Assembly: GCA_037042915.1 (NCBI GenBank)
Contig: CM073195.1
Location: 2,046,001 to 2,110,000, forward strand
DNA from: Auricularia sp. M13
Lineage: Eukaryota; Basidiomycota; Agaricomycetes; Auriculariales; Auriculariaceae
Length of the DNA stretch: 64,000 nt
Reading direction: 5' to 3'
This document shows positions 47,111-57,426 of this stretch, in pieces (within the stretch, counting starts at the first letter, position 1; each line of letters opens with the position of its first letter). The notes under the pieces were generated by a model, which saw only the letters and a program-made list of their open reading frames with translations, searched no databases and had not been told where the DNA came from. Both the position numbers and the translations under genes were made by a program.

Positions 47111-50100
47111 GGCTTGGGTGGGGTGATGAGATATCCGCCTGGCCCGTCTCAGGTATTTGTACTCTTTCACTGTTGGCGATGCCAGGACCCACAGACGCCA
47201 TGCCATGCGCCCGGATACACCGGCCCGTGAGACAGCGGTACGTGGCAGGTCGTGCGGCGCCTTCGAGTTTGAGTTTGTGAGCGCTTCTGTGAGGATGTCC
47301 GCACGCAGGATACAGCGGTATGCTAGTCGAAATGTCCGGATACAGCGGCCAGCGAGATATCAGCAATTGAAAGGCCCGGATGCGACGATCCAGGAGGGGC
47401 GTGCAAGTCGGCGCCTCTGTAAACAATGCACAGCGTCTGTCGTGACATGCTGTGAAGCTCGAGCGGCGCGTATTGGAGACCGAGTGCGCGCGGGGACTAG
47501 GCAGCACCTTGTGGCAAGAGGATCACGGGAAGGACTTAGTGCGCAGCGGGATAGTACTTGATACGCCTGCGGAGACAGCGGCGCGAGCGCAAAGGTGCCA
47601 AGTTCTGGCTGTGCCACTTTTTCCATGGGACTTCGTCAGGTGGCTGACAGAGAGAGCAGAAATAAGCGGCCGCAGTACGACGAGAAAATGAGAGTGAAGT
47701 CGCAACAGAAGCCAGGTGTTTTGTGCCACGAGACGAGCTGGAATTGTTACTGTAAGCAACTACAGGTCATCCCCGAGAGCAGCAGCTCTAGAGGGTACAC
47801 GGGTATAGTTTAGGGTGCAGTTGCGGTCAATACCAGACTGCGAGCAAACTGAGGTCGTCGTGGGCAGCGGGAGGGAAAAAATATCCGGAGATAGCCGGTA
47901 GACTCCCGGTGCCACTTTCCCAGCAACGCTCACGCACTGGCAAGTGCTTGCTTAGAGAGGATCTTGAAGAGAGGATCTTGATTCCTTGCACAACTGAACT
48001 GCGCCCATTTTTTGGACTCGAGCTCGAGCTCGAGCACTTTGTGCTCTTCGCGCGGCCACCCTGGGGCCGGCGCACTCGTCAGCATTTAGCTGGTATGGTC
48101 GACATCTGCCTCTGCCCATGCTCCTCTCCATTCGGCTATATCTCCACCCCGAAATTCTCGAAGACACATCTGGGTCTGCTCTCGCTCCCTGTCGGCATTA
48201 TGATTCTGTGGCATCTCGACGGTCAACATATGTACACCCTCCAGCTGAGAGGCTACTCGCACACAAATTTCCTGGAAGCTCTACATATCGCCGTACCGTA
48301 CCTAATAATTTGAGTCGCGACGACAAAGCCGGGCTCGTCAGGACTGTCTGTCTCGCGCCCAGTTGCAACTTGCAAGGCCCTCACAGGCTGTACTGGTCCG
48401 ATCTTGAGCACCGTCACAACTGCACATACTGTACGTATTGCGTTAATTGGGATTTTGGGAAGATCTGCCCTGCCAGGGGTCCCGACCTCAATGCTCTGAT
48501 ACCGCACCGCGCTTCCATGATGAAGACTCGGAACACCATCGCGGACTCGGACTTCGATGGGGTCTGTTTCATTTGGGACTATTGAGCACTGGTAAGCGCG
48601 GCTCACATATGTACATTGTATGCCCACTATCAGAAATCCATCCGCGTTGACCGTCGCTGGGAATCCCTATGCATCTGCTGCAGGTCGCGTAGTAAGTCTG
48701 TAACCCTCTGACTCAACAGGGCCGACCACGAATGATTGATATACAGTAACAAAACCTCCCCTGAGCTGACACCGCGGCATCACGGTCGCTGAAGTCCCGG
48801 GATAGCGTCTCCGAAGTCAAGAATCGCGATGGATCACATCTTGCAACCCCAGTTCACCCCTCGAACGTCCGGATTCTGCTTGCATGACCGGCTCCCTCCC
48901 TCAGTGCGCCAGTGGTTCACAGTTCCTTCTCGTTTCTCATAAGTTGCCAATTTCAAGACTTCCTACTGATCCGTCGCGGCGCAGTCACCGGCTCAGAGTC
49001 CAAGGCCTGCATTGGATTACTGCCAGTGCACCTCCGTGCGTCCGGCTCCGATTCCTACTGTATGATGTCTCAATGGTAGGACGATAGTTCACGGCGTCCC
49101 CAAGCCATAAATCCAAGTACTCACCTCGAGCTGAATCTTCACTTACAGGCCCGACTTCGGACTCTGGCCCGGGGCGCTGTCGCTTTGTATTCTCCCACTG
49201 GCAGGCAGTCTTTCCGAGGCACAGTCGCCGATCCGTTGGCAACTGAAAATCGGCACAGGGTGTGATTCGGAGAGGGATCACGATTCATGATGCGCGAGTA
49301 CCGCAGGCTGAGTGTGCCATTATATTGACGGCCCGCTGTGAGTGGTGAGATCGGTAACTGGTAACTGGGCGCTTTAGTTGGGCTGTCGTGATTTGGCTGC
49401 TCAGTGCTAGGTACTTTCCAGTAGACAATTGATCGAGTGCTAACGGCCTACAGTATCTGACAGTGTGAGAGCCCGCGCGCGCTTTCTTCAAGTGACGTTG
49501 CGTGTGGACCCTGTGGAACTATCGGACTATCATATAGTAACTGACTGGCACGAGCTTCAATAGGAACTGGAAAGGAGTTTAAATGGAACTTACCGCCGTC
49601 TGAATCTTGATTCAGAAAAGGTTCGGGACGGCAAACTGAGCTCGGTGCTGCGGACGGACAGTATTGGCAGTAGGTACCGCAGTGGTGAGATACTTACAGA
49701 CAGTCGATGCGAATCGATATCTAACTCGCCAAACGTTTGTCCTGGCAACGCGGCCGTTGACTGTGAATCCCTTTGCTGGCAGCTAGTCCCGAGGAACAGG
49801 CTAACAGCGAGTCAGCGACGGCCGCAGGTGCAGGGGCCGTCGCGCATAGGGTATAACTTGTAGGGCGGTAACACGCAGAGTGGGCTGCTTGGTACCCACG
49901 ATCTCTGCTGACCAAGACTGTTGAGCTTCAGTACATCGTACATAGCAACTGCCACTGCAAAGCGAACCCGTCGAGTCCGACAATGGAGTTCTCCCTGAGA
50001 CCTCGCCGAGTCACACGAGCGGTCGCTTCCTCCTGACCGTCGGCGAGAAGCTCGAGTGCGCAGCCTGAGCGACTGCTTCCTTTTCACCGCCTCGGAATGC

Positions 50101-50650
50101 CGGACTCGTCGAATACGGCAAACGGACGCCCGTGGTTTGCGCTGGCAGAATCACAGCGACGACAGCTTGTTTGTACTGTATGCTGGCGGGTGCGAATCTA
50201 TCCCGAAAGCGAGTCAGTGCCTGCAAGAAAACACAGGAGCGCAGCTTGTTGCTTGTGTTTGGGTTTGCACGGGCAAGGACGGGGCGGGCGGAATCTCTGC
50301 TGAATCCGCATTCGCCGGGTCGGTTCGCACGGTGCAGAGCGCCGGATTGCCGGGCCCGTTCATCTGCTCATCGACGCGCGCACGCGTCATCCATCCATCG
50401 ACGATTCTTGCATCGACACTCGCGTTTTTTGGCTTTAAGCTAGCGTTCCTCGATTTCGATCTCGACCTGGAGGAGGAGCGGGTGGGGGACGAAAAGAGGG
50501 TACCCGCGGGCGGTGCAGTGTCACAGTCAAATAGGGGCCGGTGTCATCTCATCTTCCGGACGCGTGCGGACTCAGGACTGGCCATGGTGTTTATATAACG
50601 CCGCCCGGGTCTGATTCAGCCGCGCCCTCCTTTCCTCTTTCCCTCCCCTG
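47111..50650. other. Intergenic, 3.5 kb, no supported gene
   Basis: The first ~100 bp are the promoter of the 489-aa gene. The remainder has only short frames with no domains I recognise. Near 50590 GTTTATATAACG looks like a TATA element for the Gag-like ORF at 50651. Confidence 0.4.
47120..47170 (-). promoter_or_regulatory. Core promoter shared by the two ~490-aa paralogs
   Basis: On the minus strand, AGTACAAATACCTGAGACGG then GCCAGGCGGATA precedes the ATG. Upstream of 54515 the plus strand has GTATAAGTACATGGGCGAGA then CGAGGCGGATA at a similar distance. The TATA-like element and the following AGGCGGATA are conserved. Confidence 0.5.
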
Positions 50651-51643
50651 ATGCCGTCGCTGCACGGCTTCCGGTCGCGCTCGCGCCTGCGGTGCGGCTC
50701 GTCGTCGTCGCGCCCGAGCACCGCGTCCTCCGTCGACACCACCGCCCCGCCCCCGCCCCCAGTGCCCGCGCTGCCCGACAACGTCAAGCTGCAGCCCGCG
50801 CCCGCGCCCGCATCGACGCGCTCGCGCACCCCGTCGCACTCGCCCTCGCACTCGCAATCGTCCACGTCGTCGTCGTCGACAACGCACCCGGCGCTGGCGC
50901 TGTACCCGTTCCTCGGCAACCTGGCGCGGTTCAGCGGCGCGCCGGGCGAGGACATCGACCTGTGGCTCGCGAGCGTCGACGCCGTCGCGCAGCACGTCGG
51001 CGCGCCGCCCGACGCGCCCGTCCCGCTCATCCCGCTCCTCCTGCGCGGCGACGCCTTCCGCCGCTTCGTGCGCATGCACCACGACACGCGCGGGCGCCTG
51101 ACGACCTGGGCACAGTGGAAGGCGCACCTGCGCACGGAGTTCCGCGCACCGCATTATATGGACGGCAAGACGGACGAGCTGGCCGCGAGAGGGTGGCGCG
51201 CGACGGAGACGCTGGCGCATTATTTTGATGCGAGACGCGAGCTGCAGATGGTCGTTATGCCCGAGGCGGACGAGGAGGAGCTCGTGCAGGACATGCTGGG
51301 CGGCGTGCCGCTGCGCCAGCGCCGGCTGCTCGTCGACTCGCTCCCGCCCGCGCAGCGGGACGCGCCGTCGCTCGCGGCTCTCCGGCGCGCGATGGTCGAC
51401 TGCGAGGTCGAGATGCGCGGCCGTGCGCGGCTCGACGCCAACGTCGATTCGCGAAGGGCGCAGAGCCATTCGCCGGCGCACCGCGCGAGCAAGAGCCTCG
51501 GCCAGGTGCCCTTCCCCGCCACAGGGGCGCCGGCATCCAGCAGCGTGCCGGACAAGTGGACGACGGCCTCGGCGCCACTCAGCCCGCCACTGACACCGCG
51601 CGTCGGCGTGCTCCCGCCGCCGCCGACTATTACCGTCTCGTGA
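50651..51643 (+). CDS. Solitary Gag-like protein (possible domesticated gag)
   Basis: Single exon, 330 aa. A Ser/Pro-rich N-terminus (about 1-95) precedes a domain resembling retrotransposon Gag: FLGNLARFSGAPGEDIDLWL, LLRGDAFRRFV, TWAQWKAHLRTEF, and RATETLAHYFDARRELQMV. This is the helical order seen in Ty3/gypsy-type Gag of fungi. The tail is Ser/Pro-rich, without a zinc knuckle. No LTRs, protease, polymerase or integrase are visible in the flanks, and a TATA-like GTTTATATAAC sits about 60 bp upstream. It could be a host gene derived from an old gag, or an isolated fossil. The frame is whole and has strong G/C preference at third positions. Confidence 0.55.
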   Translation: MPSLHGFRSRSRLRCGSSSSRPSTASSVDTTAPPPPPVPALPDNVKLQPAPAPASTRSRTPSHSPSHSQSSTSSSSTTHPALALYPFLGNLARFSGAPGEDIDLWLASVDAVAQHVGAPPDAPVPLIPLLLRGDAFRRFVRMHHDTRGRLTTWAQWKAHLRTEFRAPHYMDGKTDELAARGWRATETLAHYFDARRELQMVVMPEADEEELVQDMLGGVPLRQRRLLVDSLPPAQRDAPSLAALRRAMVDCEVEMRGRARLDANVDSRRAQSHSPAHRASKSLGQVPFPATGAPASSSVPDKWTTASAPLSPPLTPRVGVLPPPPTITVS

Positions 51644-54514
51644 TTGTTCGCCTCCACCCAACGTCCTTATGGTTCTGGCCCGCGCTGCCACCTTTGGACT
51701 GATTCACCCCGCGACCCTGCCTTTGGACTCATTCACCCCGCGACCCTGCCTCTGGGCTGTTTCACCGCGCCAGACGCCAGCACCGCCGCTTTCATTACCA
51801 TACCATATAGTATCTTACCCCCGGACGCTGAGCGGCCCCCACCCCCCATTGCGCTTCACCCCTCGCTGCTTCTGCTCTTCTAATCTTGGCTCTATTATAA
51901 CACCCCGGACGGTTTCTTCCCCGCCTTATCCCCCCCATGTGCACCTTTTCCCTTCAAGTTTGCCTTTGTACTCCTAGCCCCCACCCACCCTCGCACGATC
52001 CTTGCTCCCATTGTGTATTCCATTGGTAGTTGGTAGATGTTGCCTTTGACTGTGTACCGATACAACGACTCCGCCCCATCCCCCATTCCTCGACCGACCT
52101 CCCACTCCCGATCCATCCGCTCCGCTAATGTAGGTTTGGTATTAATGTCAGATGTTTGGCGAATATTTTTTGCGTGGAGGCGTGGCTTCTACTCTAGGTG
52201 GGTGGATGGGTACACGGTGGCTGGTGGTGGCGAGTGTTGTCGATCTTGGACTGCCAGTGACAGCCACGAGGTTAAGAATAGCGTATAGTTTGAAGTCGTC
52301 GATTCGAGGACGTGCCGGCCTTGCGAGGGTGGGTAGCTCTGTCAATGCCGGCGGGGATGGGGGGTCTTCTGGTGTACTATTGGCACTCCATGGAGAGCGA
52401 CTACAGTAGTTAGCAGTTAGCAGTTACGTAGGGCTGCTTTCATGCGAGGAGTGCAGGGATCGTCGCTCGGTGACGATGTATGACGCGTCTCGTCGATGGG
52501 ATGCAGTCTCGCCGCGGCCGTACACTGGCACTGGCAGAGTCCATCGGGCGCTTATACTTCAGAGTGGTACTGATTAGGAGGAAACAATGCCCGTGCAAAT
52601 ACATTATATACGTGTTTGCTTTTCCGCTTCACGTTGCGCGCTTGTGCGGCAGGTAAGTACTGATTCTAATTTCTGATTCGCCTCGTTACGGTTTTCGGGA
52701 TAGATTTCCCCTCAGGCTGTACAATGGGCGCTAGCACTTAGCTCGTGTCCCGTTTACTTACTCGTCGGGGGCGTACCGTCTGTGTGAGGCGGAGAACAGC
52801 CTGAGGAGGAGTTGCGCAAGATGGCGCGTTTTGAGAGGTTTGATTGTAAGAGAAGTGGCGGTTCGACGCACTGGTGTCACGGTACAAATCGTCATATCGG
52901 ATAAGTCATGTGCGATAAGTACTCTGGAGTCTGTTGAGTCTGCGGGTCCGGGGTTACGGATTTGCTCAGTGTACGGCCCCTCTGACTCTCCGTGAAAAGT
53001 GAGTCTGAGTCTGATGCATAGCGATGCCCAGTCGCAGAGGACAAAGACTCCTTAGTCGCCAGTGGGATGACTGCGTCTGGCTCACTGCTCATGCACCAGG
53101 ATCGCGTGCAATGCCGAGTGAAATCTGCGACGATGCCATACTCCGAGTCGGGGAGTTCTCGCCACGGGAACTCGACGGCGCTACATCAAGTTTGTTCTTG
53201 TTCAATTGCCTGTGATCATTCTGTCCCAGCCGCACTGGCAGCCGATCCAGATCGAAGGGATGTGCAAGAGCGCGCCCCGGACATGAAAGACAGGCCGTAC
53301 GTCGTACCTTCTGCGAATGCAGAGCTCGCCACCGGCCTTGGGGCGCAGGCGCATAGCCTGAGTGAAAAACTTGCTGAACACTGAACTCGGAGGCCGGCTC
53401 TGGGTCTCGGCGATGCGACTCGGACTCGGAATGAGACACAGATCCGCTAGCAGGTGAACGCGCGCGCAGTCTGATATCAGATGCTGCAGCCTGAGAAAGA
53501 CGCCCGTTATTATCCGCTAGTCGTTGTCAATGCAAGCTCTTAGCTGCCTGCCAAGGGTGATGATGCCGGGAATGGACTCTATCTCGCAACCGAGCCAAGA
53601 ATTGGGAGAGAGGAGTTCCAGAGCACGGACAGATGGCGGACCACAGATGGAGGTAATACGAGCATCAGCTGCAAGAGTGAACGAGCTGCGAAGATGGGTG
53701 CGCACTGCGCAGTTACTGTAACGGAACGCTGCACAGAGGTCGAGTCGTCACATCCAGTCAGGATCTATCGCGCATCACCCGTTCAGGCTCGATATATGAA
53801 AGCGCTGCCGTGGCCCGTGTTGCAACTAGCGGCATGGAGAGCAGGAAGAAGAGTGCTTCGGCGGTATATCGGCTATCTCCGCTGGTTGCCCTTCGACTAC
53901 GACCTGGCCATGGCCGAAATTCTTCAAGTTGCAGCTTCATTGACTTCGATGCGTGCTTTCTGAATCGGTGACGTCTTATCCCCGCGATGTATTCTTGCTT
54001 GCTCTCGATCAGCCGCCGGAACGGTGCTAAGTGGGCTGTTGAAGCTTTCGATCCCCCTGCACGCCTCGTTCTTCTGCCCACTGGGACACAGCGAGCCGGT
54101 TTAAAATCATTCGTGACTAGCACTGAATTGTCAGCGCTCCGGGCAGCTTGCATCCCCGCCGGATTACCCGTGTCTCCGCCATTGCTCTCGCTATAGAGTA
54201 CGTCTCACTTGCGGTAGCTAACTCATGAAACGACGGCCAAAACAGCACTCTTCTCGTTACTGCCGCCATTCTCTGGGCAACAACAGGCGCTTACACTAGA
54301 CGCCGTGTATTATTGGGACTCTGCAATATCGCCGGAAGAGTCCGCGCCCTTGTCCGAAGCGCCCACCTTGGCGCCCCGCACAACTTCCAGCTACAGGCAC
54401 ATTGTTTTACGCTGCATTTATGGCGGCTCGCAGTATCTGCGCGAAGGCGCTGAAAGGCGTATAAGTACATGGGCGAGACGAGGCGGATAGAGCGACATCC
54501 AACTCGTCGCAGCT
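51644..54514. other. Intergenic, 2.9 kb, no supported gene
   Basis: At 51690-51770 a ~30-bp unit (TTTGGACTGATTCACCCCGCG and variants) repeats about three times. Other frames are short and without recognisable domains. A TATA-like GTATAAGTAC sits near 54458. Confidence 0.4.
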
Positions 54515-55999
54515 ATGTCCGGCCCCGCCACATACGCACAACTCCGAGCTGCACTCAAGGTCGTCCTCGTCGTCGAACGCGACCGTGCCATCGAGGAGCA
54601 GCGTGAAGCGCATCGGATGCTGATGGTCACGCGGTCTCTGAGCACCCGCTGGCAGAAGAAACTCGAGGAGGCGCTGCCGAGCCTCGAGTCTCCCGCGCTC
54701 GACAACATCCTGTCTCCCGCGCGGCTCGACGTCTGGGTCTCGCAGACTCTGGCCGACCTCAAGGATGTGCAGCATGGCATCACCGGCGACGCCGCCACCA
54801 GTCCCGACCTCCCCAACCCGGCGAACGAGCTGCACGGCTACCTGTGGAGCTTTGGCCAGTATGTGGCGTCTTGGAAAGACGCGAAGCCAGCCGCGTTCGC
54901 CGCGTGGACTGCCAAGTTCGAGGCTGCGCTCAATAAGGTCGCCGACCTTCAGACCGTCGCCGAGAACCAACTCGCTTCGCTGCAGAAGGAGCTCACATCG
55001 TACTATTCAAGGTGGAAAGCCGTCCGTGACAAAGTCAACGCTGTCAAGGCCGATCCCAAACTCGCTGAGGTGCAGGAGCTGATCACGGGCGTCATCACAA
55101 AGTCCGTGCTCGACCCCGCGCGGATGGTCGTGGAGGAGACCGTGCCGGAGAAGGCGCTCGCCCCGTTCCTCGCGATGCCGCTCGCCGCCATCGATCGCAA
55201 CGCGCTCTACAATGGCCTCGCGGACGCAGTATTTATGGTCTATAAATCGCAGATGTTCTTCGACGACAACGCCGTCCCGCGCACGGACTATCTCGCCGCC
55301 GTGCTCTCCACGAGCGACGGAAAGTACGGCATGAAGCTCCTAATGGACAAATTCGGCGCTTCCGCGTGCTTCGCGCTCGCGCCGATGCTTCCCTCAGACG
55401 TGGCTCTGTTCTTCGGGTTGTATCGCGGCTCCTCGAAGGCAGCCACCTTCCAGGCAGCGCTCAGCACTCTACTGCCGGCCAAATGCGACGTGGAGTCATT
55501 GGGTGTCTGCATCCGCGCAGCCCTCAAGGCGTGCACGGCGAAGACGCCCGGCACGATCTCTGACGCCGACCGCGCGAATGCTCTCAAGGCTATCCAGGAC
55601 ATGCCCGCCTTTCCCGAGGTATCTCTGCCTCCCGCGATCCAGACGACATACGGCACACCGTTCTCGGTGAATGGCTACCGTTTCCCGGGCGCTTTCTCGA
55701 CGAGTCAGGTTATGACTGACGAGGCGTGCATCAAGCACGTCGCTCGGGAAACGGGAACCAAGCCGACGAAGGAAAAACTGAATATGTATCTCGCGGAGAT
55801 GGTCGCGGCATGTGAGGCCGCTAAGACCGTTTGGGTGGCCGCAGGGAAGCCTCCTGCAACTTACATCAAGGTGCAGAACGCAGGGTGGAAGGCACATTGG
55901 AATCTACGTCTTCAGCAGACGAATGAGAAACCATACGCACTCGTTTATCATATCGATAGCGGGTACGAGCAGTCGCCTTGGGTCAAGTTCTCGCCGTAG
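54515..55999 (+). CDS. Unknown ~490-aa family, paralog 2
   Basis: Single exon, 494 aa, ATG at 54515 (MSGPATYAQLRAALKVV). Homologous over its full length to 45641-47110: YAQLRAALKVVLVVERDRAI near the start, KKLEEALPSLESPAL, DKFGASACFALAPMLPSDV, RFPGAFSTSQV, KPTKEKLNMYLAEMVAACEA, and YHIDSGYEQSPWV at the end. It is soluble and helical by appearance, with no known domain. The two paralogs point away from each other, 7.4 kb apart, with a shared core promoter pattern. The function is unknown. Conservation is strongest in the last ~120 residues, which probably form the functional module. Confidence 0.75.
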   Translation: MSGPATYAQLRAALKVVLVVERDRAIEEQREAHRMLMVTRSLSTRWQKKLEEALPSLESPALDNILSPARLDVWVSQTLADLKDVQHGITGDAATSPDLPNPANELHGYLWSFGQYVASWKDAKPAAFAAWTAKFEAALNKVADLQTVAENQLASLQKELTSYYSRWKAVRDKVNAVKADPKLAEVQELITGVITKSVLDPARMVVEETVPEKALAPFLAMPLAAIDRNALYNGLADAVFMVYKSQMFFDDNAVPRTDYLAAVLSTSDGKYGMKLLMDKFGASACFALAPMLPSDVALFFGLYRGSSKAATFQAALSTLLPAKCDVESLGVCIRAALKACTAKTPGTISDADRANALKAIQDMPAFPEVSLPPAIQTTYGTPFSVNGYRFPGAFSTSQVMTDEACIKHVARETGTKPTKEKLNMYLAEMVAACEAAKTVWVAAGKPPATYIKVQNAGWKAHWNLRLQQTNEKPYALVYHIDSGYEQSPWVKFSP

Positions 56000-56068
56000 C
56001 TTTTAGCAATTACAAGTTGTCATGTTTGGTGGAGTGCGGACATCCTCTCGTATAATACTACGTCAAAG

Positions 56069-57177
56069 TCATGGACGATGGGAACCCGAGGTTTGTGCTT
56101 CAATTGTGCAGGTTATGCGATGCGCGCGACACAACTTGCGGATATCTTTGAAGAGGACCAAGTCCGCCGCGTACGGCACGGACAGCTCGACCGAGCCCAG
56201 CGCGCCTGGAAGCGCATCTAGCATCGTCTTGGCGACAACTGCAATGTGATCGCTCTTGGACCCATAAAAATACAGATCCAGCAGACGCAACCCGGGGCAG
56301 CACCGCATAATTCCGGGAAGCATGGCCTGCAGATCCGCGCCGGGCGCTCGCAGTCTAAGACGACGTAGAGCGCGGAAGGCGGCGATGAAGGAGACGGCGA
56401 GCGCGGGCCCGCCGTTGCGCGAGACTCGGAAGTTGAGGTTCAGCGCGACGGTGTCTGCCTGGCTCTGCGATCGGACGAAATCCCAGTCTGTGCGCTCGAG
56501 AAACCTCCACGTAAGATCGGAGACACAGAGCGTGACTCTGCGAGCTTTCCAGCGTCCGGAGAAGAGGAGCGGCAGGGCGGTGCGGTGCCATGGTTCCAAA
56601 GACAAGAAATCGAAGCGAAAGGGACCCAGATCGTCGTTGAATGCGTTCAGTGTCGGCGGAAAAGAAGCCTGTCGCAGATTTGGCATGGCACGGAGCAATG
56701 CGTTCAACTCGCTCGAGGAAAGCCCGTTGTCCACAACGAAATGGACTTCGTGTAGTCTGGGGAAAGACTGTGTGAGCTGGTTGGTCAGGCCGGACAAGAT
56801 GCGTGAACTGATGATGAGGTACTGCAGGTTCTTGCAGACGTTGAGCAGACGTGCCAGAGCGGCGATGTCGTCCTTGGTTGTATATGGCAAGTAAACGTGC
56901 ATAGAGACCACATAATCTTCCAACTCGAGAGGAATGCTGATGGCCTGCGTTGCACGAGACGACAACTTCAGCGCAACGGGCGGTCTACGGTGTTTCATTT
57001 CAACAAAAACAATAGAAAGAAGAACCGTAAGTGCGCACCTGCACGTTGACATCGGGCCGGAGGTCTGGAGATTGTTGGCGACCTTTTGGCTGTCAAAGAG
57101 GCCCAACTTGAGTGCATTCGCGTGCACAACAGCTCAATAATAGCCGCCTTCTCGTCAATGTCGACTCTAGTAGGCAA
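56069..57177 (-). CDS. LRR-like protein, 5' end uncertain, beside the LINE
   Basis: The minus-strand frame contains LRR-like lines: LARLLNVCKNLQYLIISSRI, FPRLHEVHFVVDNGLSS, LLRAMPNLRQASFPP, FRALRRLRLRAPGADLQAML, CCPGLRLLDLYFYGSKSDH. They end at IEAQTSGSHRP-stop (56069). The style is that of the C-terminal half of fungal F-box/LRR proteins, but no F-box is visible. A 54-nt stretch (GTGCGCAC...CACCGTAG, near 57040-56990) could be an intron without changing frame. No good ATG occurs at the 5' side. The frame fades near 57180, close to the start of LINE-derived sequence, so the gene may have lost its beginning there. It may be a broken paralog of A and B; I cannot prove that. Confidence 0.5.
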
Positions 57178-57426
57178 TGGGGCGAGATATGCGTCTAACG
57201 TCCAGCGTAGTAGTCAGCTCATCGTTCCGTTCGATGAGCAGGATGCGGCACCTGCGACAAATCCGCCGTGATTGATGGAGTCTGGTTCCAGTGGCGCAAG
57301 TTGGATATCGAACCTGCGCTGGGTGGCGCTGTCGAGTTGGAAGGCAACAGTGGAAAAACTCCGCTTGCTTCGAACCACCACGGTGAAATTTTGAAGCAAG
57401 TGTAGATAGCGCTACTCCTTCTCGGG

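Noticed and set aside
45908-47230. 440-codon plus-strand frame
   Set aside because: Antisense to the 489-aa gene, which has a full-length paralog; no counterpart of this frame is seen there.
50591-51691. 366-codon minus-strand frame
   Set aside because: Antisense shadow of the Gag-like ORF, with extreme Arg/Ala composition.
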